DNA from: Bizionia paragorgiae
Lineage (GTDB): Bacteria > Bacteroidota > Bacteroidia > Flavobacteriales > Flavobacteriaceae
Reading direction: 5' to 3'
DNA: 64,000 nt
Assembly (NCBI RefSeq): GCF_900107625.1
Contig: NZ_FNQK01000013.1
Span: 1-64,000, forward strand
In this document: one piece after another, positions 17,915-26,779 of the stretch
Layout: the number at the start of each line of letters is the position of its first letter
Numbering within the stretch: position 1 is the stretch's first letter
Notes under the pieces: model-generated
Told to the model about the DNA's origin: nothing
The model's input: only the letters and a program-made list of their open reading frames with translations
Databases searched by the model: none
Position numbers and translations under genes: made by a program

Positions 17915-19285
17915 ATGATTTCAGAAACGCTACAGTCGCAAAAAAACTATTTTCAAACCGGTGAAACCAAATCTATTGCCTACAGAAAAAAGATTTTAAA
18001 AGCGCTAAAAACGGAGCTTTTACTACGAGAAGATGATATTGTAGCGGCATTAAAAAAGGATTTTAACAAACCTGCATTCGAAAGTGTATTGTCTGAAACT
18101 GCGGTTGTTATTTCGGAAATCGAACTCACATTAAAGAAACTGAGTGGCTGGGCCAAACCAAAGCGTGTTTTTCCATCACTACTTAACTTCCCCTCTACCG
18201 ATAAAATTTACTCTGAACCTTATGGTACCGTTTTAATTATCGCACCATGGAATTACCCTTACCAATTAGCATTAGCACCGTTAATTGCGGCTATAGCAGC
18301 AGGAAACACTATAGTTTTAAAACCTAGCGAACTTACACCAAATACCTCATCACTAATTAATAGTATAGTGACCACGGTTTTTAAACCCGAACATGTTAGG
18401 GTTATAGAAGGCGGTGTCGACGTTTCTCAAACTCTGTTAGCACAACGCTGGGATTATATCTTTTTTACCGGAAGTGTTGCCGTTGGCAAAATTGTAGCTA
18501 AGGCTGCAGCTGAACATTTAACACCTACGACCTTAGAATTAGGAGGGAAAAACCCGTGTATTATTGATGATACTGCTCCAATTGGCTTAACGGCAAAACG
18601 CATTGTTTGGGGAAAATTCCTAAACGCCGGCCAAACCTGTATTGCACCCGATTACATACTAATACACCACACTAAAAAAGAAGCCTTTTATACGGCATTA
18701 AAAAACGAAATAGACAAGGCGTATTCCCCAAACCCACAACAATCTGATGATTATGCACGCATTGTAAACACGAAAAACTTTGAGCGTTTACAGGCTATGC
18801 TAACTAATGAAAACTGTGTGATTGGCGGAGACACATGTAGCGAACACCTATATATCTCCCCTACGGTAATCGATGAGCCCGATTTGGATAGCGAGGTTAT
18901 GAAGGATGAGATTTTCGGACCTATATTACCTGTGATTTCTTACAGCAACACTTCTGAATTAGAGTCTATTATTTTAAAATACGAAAAGCCATTATCGCTC
19001 TATGTATTTACAAAAAGCACTGCTTTCTATAAAAAGATTATTAATACATTTAGTTTTGGTGGCGGCGTTATAAACGATACGATTATTCATTTTATAAACC
19101 ACAGACTGCCTTTTGGAGGCGTTGGTAATAGTGGGATTGGCGCTTACCATGGTAAATTATCTTTCGACACTTTTTCACATCAAAAAGCAATTGTTAAAAA
19201 AGGAAATTGGTTAGACCTTCCTTTGCGTTATGCCCCATATAACAATAAGCTAGGCTTTATAAAACAGGTACTTAAGTGGTTATAA
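17915..19285 (+). CDS. Aldehyde dehydrogenase family protein
   Basis: A 456-aa NAD(P)-dependent aldehyde dehydrogenase of the class 3/fatty-aldehyde type, shorter than class 1/2 enzymes as expected. Motifs: IAPWNYPYQLALAPLIAAIAAGN, LKPSELTP, FTGSVAVGKIV, LELGGKNPCIID (general base Glu) and FLNAGQTCIAPDY (nucleophile Cys). It ends in FIKQVLKWL, a short amphipathic tail. The physiological substrate is unknown; medium- or long-chain aldehydes are typical. Convergent with the histidine kinase at 19334. Confidence 0.93.
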   Translation: MISETLQSQKNYFQTGETKSIAYRKKILKALKTELLLREDDIVAALKKDFNKPAFESVLSETAVVISEIELTLKKLSGWAKPKRVFPSLLNFPSTDKIYSEPYGTVLIIAPWNYPYQLALAPLIAAIAAGNTIVLKPSELTPNTSSLINSIVTTVFKPEHVRVIEGGVDVSQTLLAQRWDYIFFTGSVAVGKIVAKAAAEHLTPTTLELGGKNPCIIDDTAPIGLTAKRIVWGKFLNAGQTCIAPDYILIHHTKKEAFYTALKNEIDKAYSPNPQQSDDYARIVNTKNFERLQAMLTNENCVIGGDTCSEHLYISPTVIDEPDLDSEVMKDEIFGPILPVISYSNTSELESIILKYEKPLSLYVFTKSTAFYKKIINTFSFGGGVINDTIIHFINHRLPFGGVGNSGIGAYHGKLSFDTFSHQKAIVKKGNWLDLPLRYAPYNNKLGFIKQVLKWL

Positions 19286-19333
19286 AAACTTAATAAATAA
19301 GCTCTAGAGCAGCTCTCGTATTCTGCCACTGCC

Positions 19334-20188
19334 TTATTTTTTAAAACTACTTTTAAAAGCCTCTTGATAGGGATAATTAATTTCTAATTTCATACCCTGA
19401 CCGTTCGCTGTGGTTAATTTAAATTGAGCATTAATCAGTTCGGCTCTATTTCTCATATTAATGAGTCCCGATCCTTTTTCTGCTGAAGCTATATCGAAAC
19501 CAATACCATTATCTATCGCTGTAATGATTAAATGATCTTGGGTAAAATTAAGCACAATTTGAAAGGAAGTCGCTTTTGCGTATTTTATGGTATTCGAGAT
19601 ACATTCTTGGAGAATTCTAAATAAGATTATACTCTGCTTACCTTCAGTAAACAAAGCGGGATTACCCTTAACTTCTATGGAAGCATCAATTAACTTTAAT
19701 TTATTTAAGCGATTAATTTCACTGCTAATAGATTCTTGAAGTCCGCGATTAGAAATCACATCACTATTCAAGGTTTTAGACAAGGCTCGCAACTCGCTTA
19801 AACTATCTTTAACTGCTTGCTTGGTGTCGGTAAAAGACTCCTTAAGATCGGCAGGAACTTGCATGGCCAGAATACTCATATTCATATTGGCTACCGATAA
19901 TATTTGCCCCACATTATCGTGCAGCTCTTGTCCGATGTTTTTTAGTGTTTGCTCTTGAATTTCAATCTGAGTTATGGAAATTTCCTCTTGAAATGCTTGT
20001 TCACGTTCAATTTTCTCTAGAAGTAATTTATTTTTTCGTTTCTGAAATACAATAAAAAAGATAATAATAAGCGAGCAAACGATAAGTAAAACACCAATCA
20101 TATACGCTAATAAATAACGCTCTGCAGCCGTGGACACATTTTGTGTGCTTATTAAAATAAAAAACAATACTATATTCATAATTGGCAT
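19334..20188 (-). CDS. Membrane sensor histidine kinase, HisKA_3 (NarL-partner) type
   Basis: A 284-aa kinase with a signal-like N-terminus, one membrane segment (about 27-48), a short coiled coil, the HisKA_3 phospho-acceptor ELHDNVGQ (His90) and a HATPase_c domain with N box ECISNTIKYA and G box DNGIGFD. Such kinases normally pair with a LuxR/NarL-type response regulator, but none is adjacent. There is almost no sensory domain, so it may sense through a partner. It is the last gene of the minus-strand A1-B1-A2-B2 cluster, 49 nt from B2, which suggests those membrane proteins are its partners. Confidence 0.88.
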   Translation of the reverse strand: MPIMNIVLFFILISTQNVSTAAERYLLAYMIGVLLIVCSLIIIFFIVFQKRKNKLLLEKIEREQAFQEEISITQIEIQEQTLKNIGQELHDNVGQILSVANMNMSILAMQVPADLKESFTDTKQAVKDSLSELRALSKTLNSDVISNRGLQESISSEINRLNKLKLIDASIEVKGNPALFTEGKQSIILFRILQECISNTIKYAKATSFQIVLNFTQDHLIITAIDNGIGFDIASAEKGSGLINMRNRAELINAQFKLTTANGQGMKLEINYPYQEAFKSSFKK

Positions 20189-20237
20189 TTTAAAACTAGG
20201 GAATCTACAGTCAATTTACTCGTGCAACATAAGGACA

Positions 20238-20951
20238 CTATGAATTTTTTTTGAACTCTGGTTTACACCACCATAAAGCAAAACTAAATGTAAAATACAT
20301 AAACATATTGGCAAACAAGTGAATTTGCCATTTTAGGATTATAAAATTCCAATCGGCAGACCTAAAATATAAGTCATAAAATGTTAGAGGCGTTACAATA
20401 ATCCACCATAAAAAAATAGCGATAGTAATATAAAAATATAAGTGCTTATGCATCTGTAAAACAGCATCACTTTGTAGTAATTCGAATAAATAAAAAGCAC
20501 AACACATCAAAATAATTAGCGCTCCTAAAAGTTGAAAAACAGGAAATGTTTGTTTAAATAAGTCTTGGTAATTAATCAGAATAAAAATTACAGAAAAACC
20601 AAAATATAGAATGGTAGCAGCTTTAATAATCCGCTTAAACGCAATGGACTTAATTATTTTTTGATATAATACGGAGAACAATAAAATTACGCCTATATCG
20701 AAAGCTAAAGTATACCACCAATAATTTTTTCTAAAAACCGAATTATATAGGGGTTCTAAAAATTCAACCTTACCATAAAGTCTAGGGTAATTCCCTACTA
20801 ACTCAATAGCAAACAAGTAAAAAATTATAATTATAAAAAAAAACTCGGGGTTACCTTTGTACTTTTTAATTGAAAAAAGGCCGGCAAAAACAGCTATTAA
20901 TATTGTACTATTAGTCAGTAAGAAATAATTTTGTCGAAAAAACTCTTCCAA
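20238..20951 (-). CDS. Polytopic membrane protein B2 of a duplicated two-gene module
   Basis: A 237-aa integral membrane protein with six to seven hydrophobic segments and no catalytic motif. It is a clear paralogue of the protein at 21475-22188: same length, and aligned features such as MEEFFRQNYFLL versus LKDFILKNYSFL, IE(L/T).GNY after the second segment, KNYWW/KNYWL, LFKQTFPVFQLLGALIIL versus VLYSGFYTPITLLGLLTIL, and ITPLTFYD/TTPLEFYE. It starts 5 nt after A2's stop. Function unknown; a sensor or transport role alongside the downstream kinase is inference from order only. Confidence 0.8.
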   Translation of the reverse strand: MEEFFRQNYFLLTNSTILIAVFAGLFSIKKYKGNPEFFFIIIIFYLFAIELVGNYPRLYGKVEFLEPLYNSVFRKNYWWYTLAFDIGVILLFSVLYQKIIKSIAFKRIIKAATILYFGFSVIFILINYQDLFKQTFPVFQLLGALIILMCCAFYLFELLQSDAVLQMHKHLYFYITIAIFLWWIIVTPLTFYDLYFRSADWNFIILKWQIHLFANMFMYFTFSFALWWCKPEFKKNS

Positions 20952-20956
20952 AATAT

Positions 20957-21316
20957 TTAGTTTGGGTAGTCTTCACCTGGAGGCATACCATTAGCTCCCT
21001 TATCCATACCTCTAGCCTCTGGAATATCTTTATTCTCACTGTCAATTTCTTCTGTAGGCACCATAAATATTGTGGTTAATCCTTTTGGCGCTTCTTTTGT
21101 AGTCTGCACTCCCAAATAAAAGCGCACGCCATTTACTGTTGGATTTTCTGCCTTGATAAGGCTTAAAAATTGCTCCATATCCTCTAAAGAATACCAAGAC
21201 GAACGATTGTCGGGCTGCCCGGCCGCAGTCTCGTTTTCTTTAGCTCTTAAAGATGTCCAATTATCGTTTAACTCTTTAGCTTCTGCAGCGGTGATTATTC
21301 CTTTTGGTGTTGACAT
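20957..21316 (-). CDS. Small soluble protein A2 of the duplicated module
   Basis: A 119-aa protein without signal or membrane segment. It is paralogous to A1 at 22199: GIITAAEAKELNDNWTSLR, GQPDNRSSWYSLEDMEQFL, NGVRFYLGVQTT, TTIFMVPTE and KGANGMPPGEDYP match the A1 copy closely. Unlike A1 it lacks the N-terminal membrane anchor. No known domain is recognised. It lies between B1 and B2, reproducing the A-B order. Confidence 0.8.
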   Translation of the reverse strand: MSTPKGIITAAEAKELNDNWTSLRAKENETAAGQPDNRSSWYSLEDMEQFLSLIKAENPTVNGVRFYLGVQTTKEAPKGLTTIFMVPTEEIDSENKDIPEARGMDKGANGMPPGEDYPN

Positions 21317-21474
21317 TTAATGTTTTGGTTAATGGTTAATTAGAATCTAAAATTATAAAAAAATCTGTTAACAACACTACTGTAGTAGTTTTATTACAAA
21401 AAATATACAAAATTGCCTTTTCCAAAAACGTTAATCCTATTTAATATAACTTCAAACCACTTTACACCAATCAC

Positions 21475-22188
21475 TTAACTGTTTTTCGGATTAGAAACCA
21501 GTAAGCCAATTATGAAAATTAAATACATAAATACAATAGAGAATAGAAATACCATAAATTTAAAAAACACAAAACTATAATCATAGGCATTGAAGTATTT
21601 TTCATAAAACTCTAAAGGCGTTGTTAATAACCAAAAAACCAAAATACCACAACTAATATAAAACGTCATAGTTCTATAAAACACCAAAATAGTATTGGAG
21701 TTCGTGAGTTCTATAAAGTAAGAGAAAACCAAAAACAAAATGGTTAACAAGCCTAGTAATGTTATAGGGGTATAAAAGCCACTATATAACACGTGATAAT
21801 TTACACTTACTAAAACAATAGAAACTACGGCAAAAGAAATAGCTACATATTTTATACTTGTTTTTAAAGTCTTGTTTTTAATAATTTGATAGTAGTAGAA
21901 CGAAAAGAACAATGGACTACCAATAATCCAAAAGACCTGAAAAAGCCAATAATTTTTTACAAAAAGAGTATCCTCTACAAGGAAAAACAACCAACACAAG
22001 ACACCGTCTTTAGTTATCCATACGGTATAGTTCCCTAAGGTCTCTATAAGTAGCGCATAGGCTAAAAAGTAAATAAAATATTTTACTGGGGTATCCTTAT
22101 ATTTTCTAAAACTTAAAAAACCTACAACACATGCCAATAGCTCGATACTAAGGATTAAAAAACTGTAATTTTTAAGTATAAAATCTTT
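21475..22188 (-). CDS. Polytopic membrane protein B1 of the duplicated module, TTG start
   Basis: A 237-aa polytopic membrane protein, paralogue of B2. The longest frame starts at ATG 22233, overlapping A1 by 35 nt and adding 15 His-rich residues (MVCHHKQHTHNS...). A TTG codon at 22188 gives MKDFILKNYSFLILSIELLA, aligns exactly with B2's MEEFFRQNYFLL start, gives exactly the same length (237 aa), and sits 10 nt after the A1 stop. I therefore prefer TTG. Function unknown. Confidence 0.8.
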   Translation of the reverse strand, partial: KDFILKNYSFLILSIELLACVVGFLSFRKYKDTPVKYFIYFLAYALLIETLGNYTVWITKDGVLCWLFFLVEDTLFVKNYWLFQVFWIIGSPLFFSFYYYQIIKNKTLKTSIKYVAISFAVVSIVLVSVNYHVLYSGFYTPITLLGLLTILFLVFSYFIELTNSNTILVFYRTMTFYISCGILVFWLLTTPLEFYEKYFNAYDYSFVFFKFMVFLFSIVFMYLIFIIGLLVSNPKNS

Positions 22189-22198
22189 CAAAAAAATA

Positions 22199-22657
22199 CT
22201 ATTGTGGGTATGTTGCTTGTGGTGGCATACCATTACTGCCCATATCTAATACTTTGGCGGAAGAAATATCTTTGGTATCTCCGCGATCATCTTCAGTAGG
22301 AACGATAAATACTGTTGTATATCCTGTTTCGTCAGTTTCCGTTGTTTTCACCCCCAAATACAAACGAAAACCATTAACACGCTCTTGTTCCGTTTTCGTT
22401 AAGGCTATATAGTTTTCCATATCTTCCAAGGCATACCACGTAGAACGGTTGTCAGGTTTTCCTGCGGCACTATCGTTTGCCACCTTTCTAAGTGCAGTCC
22501 AATTTTCATCAAGCACTCTTGCTTGAGCCGGTGTAATTACACCTGATGGTACAGCAGGCGTGCCATTTCCAGGAGAAGATAATGTGCTTTTTAAAACGAA
22601 ATAGGTAACTCCTACTCCAACAACAAGTCCTAGTAATAAAATTCCAAATGTTTTCAT
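22199..22657 (-). CDS. Membrane-anchored protein A1 of the duplicated module
   Basis: A 152-aa protein: N-terminal membrane segment (about 5-22), a Gly/Pro-rich linker, then a domain shared with A2 (residues about 38-152) with GVITPAQARVLDENWTALR, GKPDNRSTWYALEDMENYI, NGFRLYLGVKTT, TTVFIVPTE and MGSNGMPPQATYPQ. The globular part is predicted outside the membrane. First gene of the A1-B1-A2-B2-kinase cluster. No recognised family. Confidence 0.8.
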   Translation of the reverse strand: MKTFGILLLGLVVGVGVTYFVLKSTLSSPGNGTPAVPSGVITPAQARVLDENWTALRKVANDSAAGKPDNRSTWYALEDMENYIALTKTEQERVNGFRLYLGVKTTETDETGYTTVFIVPTEDDRGDTKDISSAKVLDMGSNGMPPQATYPQ

Positions 22658-22730
22658 AATTGATTAATAGCGTTAGGTTTATAATTTATTAATTAGTATT
22701 TAAATACCGTAAGTTTTGATTCTGGAACGT

Positions 22731-24269
22731 TTAGCCCAACCATCCTTCACGATCTAAACTTCTATACTGAATCGCCTCGCTAATATGCGAACCGTTTATG
22801 GCTTCGACACCTTCCAAATCGGCAATTGTTCGTGATACTTTTAAAATGCGATCGTAAGCACGGGCGGAAAGATTTAAGCGCTCCATAGCGGTTTTTAACA
22901 AGCCTTTCGACGCCTCGTCCAACACGCAATATTTTCTTATTTGTTTGGTATTCATTTGTGCATTATAATGCACAGCTAAAGATTCTTTAAAACGTTCTGT
23001 TTGAAGCGACCTTGCCAAAGTGACACGCTTTCTTATATCTACAGACGATTCCCCTTTACGCTCGTCGCTTAATTTTTCGAAAGGCACAGGAGTAACTTCA
23101 ATATGGATATCTATACGATCTAGTAACGGCCCAGATACTTTACTTAGATAACGTTGCATTTCGGCGGGGCTTGAAGTTACTGGAGCATCGGGATCATTGA
23201 AATACCCACTAGGACTCGGGTTCATACTAGCAACTAGCATAAAAGACGAAGGATAGGTCACCGTAAACTTTGCTCTAGATATTGTCACTTCGCGGTCTTC
23301 TAGCGGCTGACGCATAACTTCGAGCACCTCGCGTTTAAACTCTGGCAGTTCATCTAAAAACAACACGCCATTATGCGATAAAGATATTTCTCCTGGCTGG
23401 GGATAACTTCCCCCACCAACAAGAGCCACATTGGAAATGGTGTGGTGCGGACTGCGAAAAGGGCGTTGCGCCATTATACCAACATGCGATTTAATTCGTC
23501 CTGCAACCGAGTGAATTTTTGTCGTTTCTAAAGCTTCATTTAAGGTCATAGGTGGTAAAATACTTGGCAATCGTTTTGCCAACATAGTTTTACCTGCTCC
23601 AGGCGGACCGATTAAAATAATATTATGCCCTCCCGCCGCTGCTATTTCCATACAGCGTTTTATGGATTCCTGACCTTTAACATCACTAAAATCAAATTCC
23701 GGGAAGTTGAGATTTTTTTCAAATTCTAATTTAGTATCGATAATAGTTTCTTCTAGAGGCTCATTCTTATCAAAAAAGTGAATTACTTGCTCGATATTAT
23801 CTACACCATAAACAGTTAATCCTTCAACAATAGCAGCTTCTTTTGCATTTTGTGTCGGTAAAATAAACCCTTTAAAACCTTCTTCCTTAGCTTTTATAGC
23901 AATAGGAAGCACACCTCGAATTGGCTGTAAGCTTCCGTCTAAGGACAATTCACCCATAATAAGGTATTCATCTATTGTTTCTGCTATAATTTGATTAGAA
24001 GCAGCCAATATACCAATAGCCAAAGTTAAATCGTAAGCACTTCCCTCCTTGCGTAAATCGGCAGGTGCCATATTAATAGTGATTTTTTTACCTGGAATTT
24101 TGTAACCGTTATTTTGAAGCGCTGCCGCAATACGGTAGTTACTTTCTTTAATGGCATTATCAGGCAAGCCTACCAAGTGATAGCCTATACCGCTATCGAC
24201 ATTGACTTCAACTGTAATTGTTGTGGCTTCAACTCCAAACACCGCACTTCCAAAAACTTTTCTCAGCAT
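22731..24269 (-). CDS. YifB/ComM-family Mg-chelatase-like AAA+ ATPase
   Basis: A 512-aa protein with an N-terminal Lon-protease-S16-like domain (about 20-150, MNAPADLRKEGSAYDL type), a central Mg-chelatase AAA+ domain with Walker A GPPGAGKTMLAKRLPS and Walker B GVLFLDELPEF, and a C-terminal zinc-less helical domain (LNLSARAYDRILKVSRTIADL). ComM is a helicase that promotes branch migration during natural transformation. Length and domain order are normal. Confidence 0.95.
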   Translation of the reverse strand: MLRKVFGSAVFGVEATTITVEVNVDSGIGYHLVGLPDNAIKESNYRIAAALQNNGYKIPGKKITINMAPADLRKEGSAYDLTLAIGILAASNQIIAETIDEYLIMGELSLDGSLQPIRGVLPIAIKAKEEGFKGFILPTQNAKEAAIVEGLTVYGVDNIEQVIHFFDKNEPLEETIIDTKLEFEKNLNFPEFDFSDVKGQESIKRCMEIAAAGGHNIILIGPPGAGKTMLAKRLPSILPPMTLNEALETTKIHSVAGRIKSHVGIMAQRPFRSPHHTISNVALVGGGSYPQPGEISLSHNGVLFLDELPEFKREVLEVMRQPLEDREVTISRAKFTVTYPSSFMLVASMNPSPSGYFNDPDAPVTSSPAEMQRYLSKVSGPLLDRIDIHIEVTPVPFEKLSDERKGESSVDIRKRVTLARSLQTERFKESLAVHYNAQMNTKQIRKYCVLDEASKGLLKTAMERLNLSARAYDRILKVSRTIADLEGVEAINGSHISEAIQYRSLDREGWLG

Positions 24270-24304
24270 AAACGCCTGATTTTTACAACAATGTAAGGAA
24301 AATT

Positions 24305-24628
24305 TTACAATACAACACGAATTACCGTATCAACCACTGTTTTAATAATTTTATTTTTTAAGTGTCCTAACCGACGTTTAGAAGCTCCCGCTGCATACAA
24401 GGCTTCTAAGACCAAAATATCTTTCTGACTTTTTACTAACCACTCATAATCTTTAACGGTTAGTTCTGTGGATACCAATAAGTGCGTCCACCGTTCTAAT
24501 TTTACCTTTGAAGATTCCAAAAAGGCATCAATATCTTCCTTTGCTTCTTCCTTATATTCGGCATAACTTTCCCCTAGAACACGGATTAACTCCTCTTTTA
24601 TCAATTTTAACAACTCTTCGAAATCCAT
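24305..24628 (-). CDS. Small hypothetical protein, helical
   Basis: A 107-aa, highly charged and mostly alpha-helical protein (MDFEELLKLIKEELIRVLG, then WTHLLVSTELTVKDYEWLVKSQKD and a basic C-terminus). No signal peptide and no family recognised. It follows the lipoprotein gene at 24666 by 37 nt and together with the amidase gene forms a three-gene minus-strand set. Confidence 0.7.
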   Translation of the reverse strand: MDFEELLKLIKEELIRVLGESYAEYKEEAKEDIDAFLESSKVKLERWTHLLVSTELTVKDYEWLVKSQKDILVLEALYAAGASKRRLGHLKNKIIKTVVDTVIRVVL

Positions 24629-24665
24629 AATTTAGCGGTATTAGTTTTTAATATTAACGACATTT

Positions 24666-25133
24666 TTATTTCTCTAAAAAATTGAGAATATTAGTTTCGT
24701 TGGTTTTATTTTTTTCAGCTTCATATTTAATGATTAAGTCAAAAGCCTCCATAATTTGTGCCTTAGCCTCCTTGGTAAAGGCTTCAGACAGTTGTTGCTC
24801 CTCTTCCCATCGTTTTAAAAATCCTCCTAATAGATTCCTGTCTTCATTCTCTAACAATTGAAGCATAGCATACGAAATGGAGTTATTAGGTTTGTTTTTT
24901 TCATACTCTACTAACTTCTTCAAATCCATTCGCAACCCCGTGATTACGTTAATATGATCGCGAAACGGTGTTGTAGCATGGTCAATAATAGCATCGCTTT
25001 CAACTTTTAAGGAAATGGCTTGTTGATAGGAATACTGGTCGTAAACTGCCGTTTTTAAACTCTGACATGAAATGACTAAAAAGGTCATTATTAGCAGCAC
25101 TAGTGATCGGGTGTAGTTTTTTTTTAAAAGCAT
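24666..25133 (-). CDS. Putative lipoprotein, hypothetical
   Basis: A 155-aa protein with a type II signal peptide: basic MLLKKNYTRS, hydrophobic core, lipobox LVISC with Cys23. The mature part is helical and charged, with no recognised domain. It starts 11 nt after the amidase gene, suggesting co-expression, perhaps as an envelope partner. Confidence 0.75.
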   Translation of the reverse strand: MLLKKNYTRSLVLLIMTFLVISCQSLKTAVYDQYSYQQAISLKVESDAIIDHATTPFRDHINVITGLRMDLKKLVEYEKNKPNNSISYAMLQLLENEDRNLLGGFLKRWEEEQQLSEAFTKEAKAQIMEAFDLIIKYEAEKNKTNETNILNFLEK

Positions 25134-25144
25134 ATTGATGGGTA

Positions 25145-25738
25145 TTAGAATATTTGGTTTTGGATTCTAGTAATGGCATTAACGTGATACTTTACAATAC
25201 GCTCACGACCTTCTTTAGTGTTTAAAATGGACTGAAAATCTTTAAGACTGTCCATAAAGAAGTTTTCGGTTAAAACCGCGGGCATTTTGGTTTTCCTCAA
25301 CAGGAAAAACCGCCGTTCTTTATCTAAATCAAAATCTGAGAAGTCATGTCTTAAAATTTCTTTAGGAAATTCAGATTGAAAAGCATCACCAAATACAGTA
25401 GCTATAGCATCGCTTTTTGTTTCCCCTGGGCTAGTATAGACTTCAAAGCCAGAACCACCACCAGCATTAGCGTGAACAGAAACCAAGAACGCATCTTTAA
25501 AGTTATACCTGTTGGCACGATTAACACGTGTTTGCAAGGTAACATCACGATATTCGGGTGTAATATTGACGTATCGAATACCTAAACGGGTTAGCGCTTC
25601 GATAATGCCGTTTACGATAGCGCGATTAAATTCGCCTTCATAAAAGACACCTTGGGGTCCCCAATCTTTTTGCTTACCAGAAGTCTGGTAAACACCATTT
25701 ATAAGTCCTCCATGGCCATTGTCTAATAACACCAACAT
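25145..25738 (-). CDS. N-acetylmuramoyl-L-alanine amidase (amidase_3)
   Basis: A 197-aa zinc amidase that would cleave the lactyl-L-Ala bond of peptidoglycan. The zinc ligands H9 (DNGHGG), E34 (YEGEFN) and H89 (SVHANAGGG) and the catalytic E158 (LTENFFM) are all in place. It is only the catalytic domain: no signal peptide, no cell-wall-binding domain. That resembles phage-type lysins or spore/tail amidases and raises the question how it reaches the wall. Followed by a lipoprotein and a small helical protein. Confidence 0.9.
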   Translation of the reverse strand: MLVLLDNGHGGLINGVYQTSGKQKDWGPQGVFYEGEFNRAIVNGIIEALTRLGIRYVNITPEYRDVTLQTRVNRANRYNFKDAFLVSVHANAGGGSGFEVYTSPGETKSDAIATVFGDAFQSEFPKEILRHDFSDFDLDKERRFFLLRKTKMPAVLTENFFMDSLKDFQSILNTKEGRERIVKYHVNAITRIQNQIF

Positions 25739-25780
25739 AACGAAACCAATTGATTTCCTTAAAGTTAGTAAAATTTTAAT

Positions 25781-26740
25781 CTAAATGGATTGAATAAACT
25801 CTAAAGTTCGTTTCTCGCTATAATACAGGTTATTTTTATCGTAAAAGCCGACGTGTCCTCCATACTTAGGCATTTCTAAAAATAAATTCGGATTGTTTTT
25901 AGCTTCTTTTACAGGATAACACTCCGGGGATAAAAAGGAGTCATTAAGTGCATTAATCAGTAATGTAGGTATTGAAATCGACGGTAAAAACTGTCGGCTA
26001 CTGCTCTTTTCGTAATAATCGTAAGCATCTTGAAACCCATGAGCTTTAGACGTGTAAACATCATCAAAATCTTTTAAGGTTTTTACCCTGTTAATCATAT
26101 CTTGCGATACGTCTTCAGGAAAATGGAGTTGCTTCCGTTTTAGTTTTTCGATTAGGTGTTTTTTAAACCGTCTATTATATAAACTGTTTTTAACCGTATG
26201 CAGCTGCAACATCGACCCTTTTAAAAATACTGGAACTGAAATAGCAACTGCTCCTTTTATTGAAGCTGGCAAATCATTATGAGTTCCTAAATATTTCAGC
26301 AATACATTGCCACCTAAACTAAAACCGTTAAGATAGATTTCCGTGTAGTTTTTATGTTTAAGTACAAACTGTATGACCTCATCTAAATCTTCCACGACTC
26401 CAGAATGGTACGAACGGTATTTTATATTATCCTCACCACTACATCCCCTAAAATTTATACAAACGGCATCACCTTCTTCTTCATTAAAAAGTTTAGCCAC
26501 ACCCAACATATAATGCCGTTGAGCATCGCCTTCCAGTCCGTGAAGAACAACTATAAGTTTCTCCGATTTTTTCTTAGAAAAACTCCAATCTAAATCGATA
26601 AAATCCCCATCCGATAAGGTGATACGCTCACGTTCTTGCTGCACACCTTTTACACGGCGCATAATTCCGGAGTAGATTGTCGCCAAGTGACCATTTTTAG
26701 AATAAAAAGGCGGTTTGTAAGTCGAGGTAATTATTGGCAT
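25781..26740 (-). CDS. YheT-family alpha/beta hydrolase
   Basis: A 319-aa hydrolase of the YheT/embryogenesis-associated EMB8 family. It opens STYKPPFYSKNGHLATIYSGIMRR, has the oxyanion-hole region VVLHGLEGDAQRHYMLG, the family motif NFRGCSGEDN and the nucleophile elbow NGFSLGGNVLLKYLG; late Asp and His are in NALNDSFLSPE and GGHVGF. Predicted cytoplasmic; substrate not established. Confidence 0.92.
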   Translation of the reverse strand: MPIITSTYKPPFYSKNGHLATIYSGIMRRVKGVQQERERITLSDGDFIDLDWSFSKKKSEKLIVVLHGLEGDAQRHYMLGVAKLFNEEEGDAVCINFRGCSGEDNIKYRSYHSGVVEDLDEVIQFVLKHKNYTEIYLNGFSLGGNVLLKYLGTHNDLPASIKGAVAISVPVFLKGSMLQLHTVKNSLYNRRFKKHLIEKLKRKQLHFPEDVSQDMINRVKTLKDFDDVYTSKAHGFQDAYDYYEKSSSRQFLPSISIPTLLINALNDSFLSPECYPVKEAKNNPNLFLEMPKYGGHVGFYDKNNLYYSEKRTLEFIQSI

Positions 26741-26779
26741 TTAGAATCTGTTTTTATACTAATTAATACAATGTAGGTT

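Noticed and set aside
22189-22233. His-rich N-terminal extension (HHKQHTH) of membrane protein B1 as a metal-binding tail
   Set aside because: It is the A1 C-terminus read in another frame; the paralogue B2 has no such extension.
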